From assembly GCA_036346275.1 (NCBI GenBank), contig CM070725.1, positions 40,424,104 through 40,488,103 on the forward strand: a DNA stretch of 64,000 nucleotides, written 5' to 3'. The DNA is from Otatea glauca (Eukaryota; Streptophyta; Magnoliopsida; Poales; Poaceae). This document shows, in pieces, positions 57,101-64,000 of the stretch. Made by a program: the position numbers and the translations under genes. Each line of letters starts with the position of its first letter. Positions within the stretch are counted from its first letter, which is position 1. The notes under the pieces were generated by a model. The model was not told the origin of the DNA, made no database searches, and worked only from the letters and a program-made list of their open reading frames with translations.

Positions 57101-60100
57101 CGATATACCTTTCTTCACGTTTTTGGCGCCAACACCTTTGGCACGACCGATGGGACACGATGTCTTCATCAGGGAAGTCAATTTCGTCGTTCGATCTCAA
57201 CACTGAAGCCATAATCGTCCCTACTCTGGACGATTTAACGCCAAAACAACGCAAAGAGATTGAAGATCGGAAAACAACACTTCAAGAGATGATGTTGGGC
57301 TGTTATCAGAAAACCCGACGCGGCATCACTCAGAAGGTTGCATTGCCAACGGTTAATGCCCTCAGCGACGTAGGGATCACTGAAACCTCGGTAAGTCAAT
57401 ACATGCCCGCGCAAGCTGAATTATCAGCTATGATTAATCAATATGTGCACCATGCCTTGATTAACCAATCATCGGCTTTAGTTACAACTCTTAAGCCGAT
57501 GATAGCCAATAGCGTGAAAACCATAGCTCAAGAGTTGGCATCGGCTGGAAGCCTGCTCGACCCAATGCAAGCTCTGCCGAATTATCCTGTCTATTCGGTA
57601 GCACAAAACACTCCGGGCACAGTACCCGATCCTAAACCATAGGCTATAGCTTTGTCCCTCACTATGATGCTAACCCAGCCTACTGTTATATTGCCGCGAG
57701 ATCCTCGTGCAACTGGGGTTGCACTTTATCAAGCGTACACCGATGCTGCTAAGTTCGATGCACCAACTAACTTACCAACATCGGCTCCGTTCTACGCATT
57801 TCCCCAATCGGTTCCACAGCCGATTGAACCTAACAGGCATCCGCAATATGCTGAGCCGACTCCACACAGGAATCTGGCTCCGTACAAAGTCGTAACGCAT
57901 TCGGAACCCTTTGTTCCGATACCAGAGCCGACTGCTAGGAGGAATAATAGATATGAACAATTTCCTCAATATGCATCGGCTCTACCAACTCGTCAGCCAC
58001 GCTCGGGGGGCAGAATGCCAATTACGAGCATAATTGGCAGGCTCCTAACACCGATTGGCTAATACAATTAATTGGGCCGATCAAATATCAGCCGTATTGA
58101 AAGATCAATTCGGCATACAGCCCAAAGGGAAGGATATCGGCTATAGAAAACCATATCCTGATTACATCGACCGTATGACTTATCCTAACAATTTCAAGGT
58201 TCCTGATTTCGCTAAGTTTTCTGGGGACGACTCTGTTGCCACGTTGGAGCATGTTGGACGTTTTATTGCAGTGTGGTGCGGCAGCTCAATCCGACGGGCT
58301 AAAAATTAGGTTGTTCCTGCTGTCTTTATCAGGAGCTACTTTTACCTGGTTTACCAGCTTACCCCAAATTCGATTCACTTTTGGACCGATTTGTAAAGCC
58401 GATTCCATAAGTATTTTTTCTCTGGCAGTCTGGAACTTAGAATTTCCGACTTGAGCTTTGTTCACCAGAAATTTGGGGGATCGGTAACGGATTATATCAA
58501 AAGATTCATTCAGGGAGGTGAGGAATCAGTATTTTAGCGTCACTTTACCCGACAACAACCTAGCGGATTTGGCCTTCCAGGGGTTAATTCCCCAGTTGAG
58601 GGAGAAATTCGGTGGACAGGAATTCACCGATTTAAGTCATCTGTTGCATAGAGTATCGGCTCAAGAAGGCCGTTTTGCCAACAATAGAGCCTTTAGGGAC
58701 AAATTCAAGGCTAATAACAACAATAGAGATAAGGAAAAAGCTAAGGCCAACCTCGTCGAGTATTGCTCAAGTGAATCCTCTGAAGACGATGAGGCTGAAA
58801 TAAATATAGTTGAATGGGTTAAGGGATCTAAGAAATCCTTAGTCTGTTCTTGGCTTAAGCCGACTAAGAATAAATCAGAAATAAAATACATTTTTTATGC
58901 CAAGTGCGACCGTATTTTTGACTTATTGTTGCAAGAAAAGATTATACGGTTACCTGAGATGCATGTTATACCATCGACTAATGAAATCAAAAGGCGAAGG
59001 TATTGCAAGTGGCATCATTCTTTTTCTCTAATACTAACGATTGCAATATTTTCCGACAGCAAATACAATCAACTATAGAGGATGGCCGACTCAAGTTTGC
59101 AGAGGAGCCAACTATGCAGGTCAACGCTAATCCTTTTCCGATAAACATGGTTCAATGCTCTGGAAAAAGAAAGGAGCCGATGCAGGATGCAGGATCAAAG
59201 TTGCCCGACATGTTGACGTTCAACCGACTTCAAGCGGCAAGGAGACCTTAAAAATTACGGTCGTTCGCTACAGATAGAAATCGACAGTGAAGGGAGAAGC
59301 TCAAGAACCCTTAAGCCTAAAGGAGACTTGCAAATCGGCAAAAGGTATAAGGCGAAGAGATCATCGCCAAAGCGTCAAGCCGATGATGATAAAAGCCGAT
59401 GAAGAAGATTTTTGGAAGATAACATATTATCTTCCAAAAATGGGGGGCATATGTTTGCACCAAAATTCGGCAAGGTATGGCCAAATTATCAGGCTAAGGA
59501 TAAAGAGATGTTTTGGTCGATATCGGATAAGGAAAGGATAATTTAAATATGGATTATGAACGATATTGATCTAAACATGGGGTCTGTCCGAGTAGAGGTC
59601 GATACGGGTCATGGTGGACAACGTGACGGAGATGGACACGATCGGCCGATGTGCTATAAAAGATGGTCAAGGGCGAGCGAGGAAAACAACACAATCAAAT
59701 CAATCAACTCGCGTTACTTTTACCTTTACTTTTGTCAATTAGGAGTAGCCTTATAACTTAGATCCTTTTGTAATCTGATTCCAATCAATAAAGTTGCGCA
59801 TCGCCGACTATTGATCTTTGTCGATTACACCAATCAGGTTTGATTTTCTCTGATCTTGTTGCGCATCACCTTTTTCGGGAAGATCTACCTCTTATCTTCT
59901 GATTAGCCATAATCGGCTAATTAGACTTATCGTTACCTTAGATTTGATCGGCCTTTTTGGCTGTTTAGATCTCTGCCAATTGTCTCGCTAAATCGGCTCT
60001 AAGCGTATTTTCTATCTATCTTACCGATTGCAGGATTAAATCGGTTGGCACACCTCGAACCATAGAACCCGGTGTTCGTCACGTGGGTTGTAGCCGATAG

Positions 60101-62112
60101 ACCTTTCTTCACGTTTTTGGCGCCAACCCTACCATAAGAGATATATGGGTGCTTTCTAGAGTAACCAATATAAGAGTCTGAGAGAGCGGCAGGCATTTCA
60201 AGCCATCCATTATGTGCAATAATAAAAACTAAAAATGTTACATACAGCCACACAAAGGACTAATGCCACCAGTAGCCAACAAATAATTCTTGTTTTAACA
60301 AAAATAGAATTCTCTCGAGGCATGAAATGGTGACAATTAGCAATTGGGATTTGGGGGCAAAATAAGGCTTTGAATGGTAGCAACAAAAGCAACTGAGATA
60401 TTTGTGACTTTATGCAGTGAGTAATAAAACTGTGTTAGCAATAGTCAGTCATGCCAATGCTAAAAGCCTAGGCCTATTTGGTTTTATGACAAATTTGCCT
60501 TACTGAACCTTACCAAAATTTGGTCACCAAATAGGCTACCAATGTTTTGGCCAAAGATTGGCAAGAAAATGAACTAGAGAACCAAGGGAGAAGGAAATCT
60601 TAACAAAATTTGGTAGCAAACCAAATGGTTGCCAAATTTGGTCAACGCTACCAAAATTTGGTAAGGCAAGCATTGGTAACCATTAGAAGCAAACCAAACA
60701 GGCCATAAAACACCAGAAGTAAAATTCATTGTTCGACATATACACAGCAGCAGTATCGAAATGATAAGTATAGATCAATATCGTAAACTTCACATTAGCA
60801 GGGTGCAATCCATTGTATTACTACTAGAAACAGAACACTAATTTCATGTTAACAAAATTGAGTGGTAGTTTGCTATTAACATAAACTTTCAATCAATGGC
60901 AAGTGTGGGGTCACTAAATGTAAAGCATGCCTCCTGGGTAACATTTCTAAGAAACCTATCATATGCTGCTCTGAAGAATATTAAAATGTTTTGACATATT
61001 TCATATCCTGTTCAATTGCTAATTCGAAAAAGGTCATAGTTGATATAGGTCAATAACCAGAAAAATAAATAAAATACAATGGGAAACCACATGGGAAGAG
61101 TGGTCCCATGTGGTTTAGCAATCTAAATACGGTTACAATATAAGGGGCTGACTCAGCCATTAGCCTTCCAGGAGTTGGTTGACCTGTAAATTTGTAATCT
61201 ATTCACCTAATTGCCAATGTGGACAAATAACTGTCCAAGAGGCTAAATCCTTTTTTAAGTTGATAATGAGTGGTCATGAAACTTCATAAGATCCAAAGAA
61301 ATAGAAAGGATTTTTAACAAAAAGAAATATCTATTCTAGACAGAAAATCAGCCGAAAAAGTAATGAAGATGTTCTAGGTGAAGCAACAAATGCAGAACTT
61401 AACAATTTCCTTAAATCAATGCCATGGCTTATAAAGAAATTTATGGCAAAAAAAACATCACTAATGTTCTCAGGAGTTTCTCTAACATAATGACTATAAG
61501 CAGAATGATGTCTAGCCTTCTGCAAATGACTTTTTTTTTCCAAAAAGGTCACACCACATTTAACTTTCATATTTAGAAGTAAAATCATAAGCAATAAAAC
61601 AGCAAAAGGAAACGCTTGTGTTTTCTTCAAAAGGAGGTAAAACATGGTAACCAACACCCAAATACAACACATCCCCATCACAGTGAGCTAAACGGTAAGC
61701 AGCATGTTAGGGAAAAGAACGACATTCCAGGGGAGAATAGTACAATTAATCACACAAAATCAAGGTCGTTGTTGCAATATCTGTGCTGATAATCACATTA
61801 TTAAAGGTCACATTTAATAGCAGCAAAAAAATATTATAGTTAAAAGAAAACTTACACATGTTGCAAGGTGGCATGGAAGATTATACTCCCAATAGCAAGT
61901 ATCATATTGGATATGTGCAGGACACTGAATCGTTTCTCAAAACGTTGGCGGAGAGCATTCACAAGTCCAATAAGCGCCAAAAGAATGCACGGAACATTAG
62001 AGATAGTATTGTAGAATTCTGCAATATATGATGAGTGCGCATAGTTCTTCTCGCACAACTCAGTTGTGGATGTAACAGGTCCCCAGAAGCTCGCTACTAT
62101 CGAATCCGCCAT
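53586..62112 (-). CDS. ACER: Alkaline ceramidase, complete gene with two coding exons
   Basis: It would hydrolyse ceramides or phytoceramides to sphingoid base and fatty acid in ER or Golgi membranes. Exons 62112-61856 and 54102-53586 join (phase 2, ..QHV|LQQSDETPMVWE..) to 257 residues, the normal family length. The start reads MADSIVASFWGPVTSTTEL. Known ligand positions of human ACER3 are matched with a shift of one: Ser76, His80 and Asp91 near the splice junction, and His206 and His210 in NPQGHAWWH. The calcium-site positions are Glu18, Leu19, Glu21, Asn23 and Glu32, so the usual Asp and Trp are replaced by Glu and Leu. Several hydrophobic segments fit a seven-helix membrane protein. Donor ATGT|GTAAGT and acceptor TTTTCCAG|CC are good. 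The intron is 7753 bp. Confidence 0.93.
54404..54782. mobile_element. hAT MITE with perfect 8 bp target duplication
   Basis: Termini CAGGGTTAACAAAACCG and CGGTTTTGTGAACCCTG are inverted copies of each other with a single base difference. GCACCCAC flanks it on both sides (54396-54403 and 54783-54790). The 379 bp interior is full of 'aaaccg' / 'cggttt' words. The same terminal family as 52271-53127. Confidence 0.88.
55160..55490. repeat. 171 bp tandem duplication in the ACER intron
   Basis: The unit beginning cagaattcagaacagctg occurs at 55161 and 55332. The copies share 'gaatccaaaatattcgaaat' and 'catgcacgcatgtgtgtt' with scattered substitutions. Confidence 0.85.
56469..57134 (+). mobile_element. 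Gypsy element, 5' LTR (666 bp)
   Basis: It starts TGTTTGCACC and ends ..TTTTTGGCGCCAACA. A TATA box TATAAAA lies at 56669-56675 and 'gatcaataaagttg' at about 56793 is polyadenylation-like. Target duplication CTACC precedes it at 56464-56468. The 3' LTR at 59452-60128 is closely similar throughout. Confidence 0.9.
57138..57155 (+). promoter_or_regulatory. Candidate primer-binding site of the Gypsy element
   Basis: tttggcacgaccgatggg lies three bases after the LTR. It resembles the tttggcgcgccaggtaggg type site of grass Gypsy elements but with several differences. Confidence 0.4.
57160..59251 (+). pseudogene. Gypsy gag, degenerate; no pol
   Basis: Successive open pieces read as one gag. There is an N-terminal block from MSSSGKSISSFDLNTEA (57160-57642), a Pro-rich block (57652-58062), then the retrotransposon gag core ..PYPDYIDRMTYPNNFKV.. 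and ..DFAKFSGDDSVATLEHVG.. (58055 on), a frameshift to ..LFLLSLSGATFTWFTSLP.., another to ..LADLAFQGLIPQLREKFGG.., then ..RRYCKWHHSFS.. and ..TNDCNIFRQQIQ.. in different frames. Each matches the known order for this plant gag. At least one stop and several frameshifts inactivate it. The 3' LTR follows about 200 bp later, so no protease, polymerase or integrase was ever within these LTRs or all were lost. Confidence 0.82.
59440..59451 (+). promoter_or_regulatory. Polypurine tract of the Gypsy element
   Basis: aatggggggcata directly before the 3' LTR start TGTTTGC, the standard position and composition. Confidence 0.7.
59452..60128 (+). mobile_element. Gypsy element, 3' LTR (677 bp)
   Basis: It follows the 5' LTR from TGTTTGCACC to TTTTTGGCGCCAACC, the last base changed from A to C. 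It is followed by CTACC at 60129-60133, identical to the 5-mer before the 5' LTR, so the element is a complete single insertion of 3660 bp. Confidence 0.9.
60471..60704. mobile_element. MITE in the ACER intron
   Basis: It starts GGCCTATTTGGTTT and ends AAACCAAACAGGCC, a 13 of 14 bp match in inverted orientation, 234 bp. Interior repeats 'accaaaatttggt' are themselves palindromic. No clear target duplication. Confidence 0.65.
61084..61116. repeat. Perfect 13 bp hairpin
   Basis: AAACCACATGGGA (61084-61096), loop AGAGTGG, TCCCATGTGGTTT (61104-61116). It lies within the ACER intron. Confidence 0.85.
61856..62112 (-). CDS. ACER: ACER exon 1 (coding)
   Basis: 257 bp, from ATG at 62112-62110 to the donor after ..CAACATGT. 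Encodes residues 1-85 plus two bases of 86, including the calcium-site region and Ser76/His80. The leader just upstream has an acceptor-like 'caactctgtgcag' ending at 62154, suggesting that 62153-62113 belongs to the 5' UTR of this exon. Confidence 0.93.
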
Positions 62113-62153
62113 GCTTAGTTCTTGGTTTGCTATTATATCAACAGGCTATGCCA

Positions 62154-62982
62154 CTGCACAGAGTTGGAGGTCAATATGGCTGCTGCTAAATCATGAGCGG
62201 GCCACCAGGCCAAACAAAAGACCTGCAAATATGATATGCATATATAAATTTGTTAGACCCATTCAGCATCAATTATAGTGAATCTACGCAGACTAAAATG
62301 TTCTGCATTCAGATTGTCAAAACGGCACTGTCAGCGTACTAAAAGGGAAAGTCGATGACAAAAGATCAATGGGGTTGGTCAGACAATTCATCCATCAATA
62401 AAAGGTGATACGTCGACTTCCAATAATGTGATAACATAAATGCACTCGTTTCAAAACGTCTTCCAGAAAAGATTATCCAAAGTCAACACCACCAACGGTC
62501 CAGCGCAAGCACAAGTAAACAATTTGCTTAGCAAGGAGTGGAATGACACCTAACTATCCCAACAAAAACAGCCAAACGATATGCAAAATACTAGAATTAA
62601 AATTCAACGCAACCACCTTAGCGCGACCCTTTACAACAGAATCCACCCGCACCCGCAGATCTCATGAGAGATCCAAATCCCCGCAGCAAAAAACCGGCAC
62701 CGATTCCCAAACCTCCAACCTACCTCACCGTCCCAGCAGATCTATGAGAAAACATGTCTGACAGAGTAGATCAGGGGCGGATCAAAAAAAAAAGGAAAAT
62801 AAACTGCTGTTGGTACTCCACCACGCAACAAACTGCGTGGATTGGAGTATCCATCCCAGAAAGAAAGATTTGGATGAGATTGCTCACAACAAAGAAAAGA
62901 TCCCCCCGCGCCGGCCACCGGAGAGGGGGGGGGGGGATCTGGAGATCGGTGGACACGAAGGAAGGGGAGGAGAAGAACTCAC
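62154..62982 (-). other. ACER: Inferred 5' UTR intron of ACER
   Basis: It lies between a good donor (cggcgcg|gtgagttctt, - strand) at 62982 and the acceptor ending at 62154. It has no coding sequence. A poly-G/C run lies at about 62927-62936. Confidence 0.5.
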
Positions 62983-63205
62983 CGCGCCGGGCGCCAGAGA
63001 AGGGGGAGCAGATCTGGCGAACGGTAGAAACGAAGAGAAGAGGCGGAGAACGTCTCGGTTGCTGGTCTTGTTCGCGGCTTCGTGCCGTATCTTGTGCGTG
63101 TGCATGTGCCTTGCGGCCTTGCCTAGGGTTCGGGGTTCCCACTCCCGGCCCTTGTCCTACCGTCCGATCCGAACAGACGGAGAAGATGGAACAGTAGCAC
63201 GGAAA
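62983..63205 (-). other. ACER: Inferred 5' UTR exon of ACER
   Basis: GC-rich with CT-rich stretches on the - strand, it ends at a consensus donor and lies about 30 bp downstream of a TATA box. A non-coding first exon with a leader intron is common in plant housekeeping genes. The exact start is a guess. Confidence 0.45.
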
Positions 63206-63235
63206 GTGTACCCACCGGCCATCTTATCCAATTAC

Positions 63236-63244
63236 CTATATACC
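63236..63244 (-). promoter_or_regulatory. ACER: TATA box upstream of ACER
   Basis: GTATATAGG on the - strand at the edge of the GC-rich leader. Confidence 0.45.
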
Positions 63245-64000
63245 CACGAATAAAAAACTCTAATAAAGATGAATATGTTCTTCTTTTATTACTCACAGGC
63301 ATGTTTATAGAGGCTAAACTCTGCCGGTGGGCAAACAGGTGCGGGCATGGGCGAGCTCCGCCCATACTTGTTCCGCGTGATTGTCCGCCATCATCTACTG
63401 ACGGATGGGCCCTACAATGAAACCCTAGATTAAATGACCTCATCTATTCATCCACCGGCCCCTCCCGCATCCAGCCGCCACTCGCGTCTACTCCCTTCCC
63501 GCATCTCTTACTTTCCCGGTATCCCATTTGCATTCTCTCTACTCTCACGCGGACCCACCTCCTTCCCACGGTCAACTGCTTACCGACGACCTCGTCGGCC
63601 AGGTGGCCACCCCACCATCTATTCCCTTCTCCCTCCTCCCATTCCCTAACTTCATCGCTCACCTGCTCCCTCCTCGTCTCCTCCATCCTCTAGTCTCCTG
63701 TTCATCGGCGACGACAACTGAGGCACTACTAGGCTCGTAGGCAGCAGTAGCAGGGGCTCCCTCCTCCTGTCCTCCACGTCCTCCCCTCATCCCTCCTCCC
63801 GCAGCGGAATATTGACGCGCTGCCACACCGGAATAGGTGAGTTTTTCATCCATTTCCCCTTCAAAATCCCGAGCAATGGTTCGTGGTATGTATTGAAGTT
63901 GAACTTTTTTCCTTGTGTTTCACCCTTGTCAAAACCAAATCCTGATGTGGGGATGCCATAGGGCGCTGCCTCGCCTGTGTTAGGCTCACAACCGCCACTC
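63245..64000 (+). other. CT-rich stretch, possible first non-coding exon of a + strand gene
   Basis: From about 63440 to 63836 the + strand is strongly C/T-rich, as in plant 5' leaders, and ends at a consensus donor accggaatag|gtgagttttt (63836). No start codon in a good frame is seen before the window ends. The gene itself would lie beyond it. The alternative is a GC-rich repeat. Confidence 0.25.

Larger units (their letters stand above)
54103..61855 (-). other. ACER: ACER intron, 7753 bp
   Basis: It is GT..AG on the - strand and holds a hAT MITE (54404-54782), a 171 bp tandem duplication, a full Gypsy element (56469-60128), a MITE (60471-60704) and a short hairpin. The remaining stretches, 54783-55159, 55491-56463, 60134-60470 and 60705-61855, show nothing else I can name. 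Confidence 0.88.

Noticed and set aside
57138..57155. Naming the exact tRNA primer for the Gypsy element
   Set aside because: The site differs from known ones at several positions, so the tRNA cannot be assigned by eye.

Overview
This window is nuclear DNA from a grass, most likely a panicoid cereal relative. It is AT-rich and dense in transposons, with two recognisable intron-containing host genes whose exons are GC-rich (the nitrate reductase strongly so), and it carries grass-type MITEs and Copia and Gypsy LTR elements. There is no bacterial or viral gene organisation. The genus assignment is an inference; I could not run any search.

Host genes. (1) A complete NADH-nitrate reductase gene (NIA) lies on the + strand at 41490-49253. 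Four exons join in frame to a 915-residue protein with the molybdenum cofactor domain, dimer region, cytochrome b5, FAD and NADH domains and their key residues intact. Its second intron is swollen to about 4.8 kb by foldback repeats, MITEs and a 46-unit AT microsatellite. (2) A complete alkaline ceramidase gene (ACER family) lies on the - strand at 62112-53586. Two coding exons give 257 residues with every expected metal-ligand position filled. They are separated by a 7.75 kb intron that holds a whole non-autonomous Gypsy element, a hAT MITE and a tandem duplication. A GC-rich 5' UTR exon and a TATA box are inferred upstream at about 63240-62983. The two genes are convergent, their ends about 4.3 kb apart.

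Left part (1-41 kb). This part is almost wholly transposon-derived. Bases 1-405 and 6855-7262 are copies of one degenerate repeat. Between them, 406-3290 looks like LTR-retrotransposon sequence with an unusual array of at least 17 short hairpins. Their stems differ but nearly all share the same seven-base loop. Scattered MITEs (Stowaway, hAT-like, foldback) and tandem repeats follow up to 18 kb. From 18.8 to 28 kb lie a Copia remnant and a composite Copia structure, LTR-gag-LTR-gag. Its shared middle LTR is interrupted by a related LTR in inverted orientation. A third related LTR stands alone at 36149-38284. A hAT transposase N-terminal remnant lies at 31.7-32.1 kb, and a 752 bp terminal-inverted-repeat element at 39.2-39.9 kb.

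Right part (49-64 kb). The NIA 3' flank and ACER gene are interleaved with a 558 bp Mutator-like foldback with a 10 bp target duplication, two hAT elements with 8 bp duplications, and the 3.66 kb Gypsy element with a perfect 5 bp duplication. The window ends in a CT-rich stretch that may be the first non-coding exon of a + strand gene.

The two genes do not form a pathway. NIA reduces nitrate to nitrite in the cytosol, and ACER hydrolyses ceramides in endomembranes. What they share is introns that have grown by transposon insertion.
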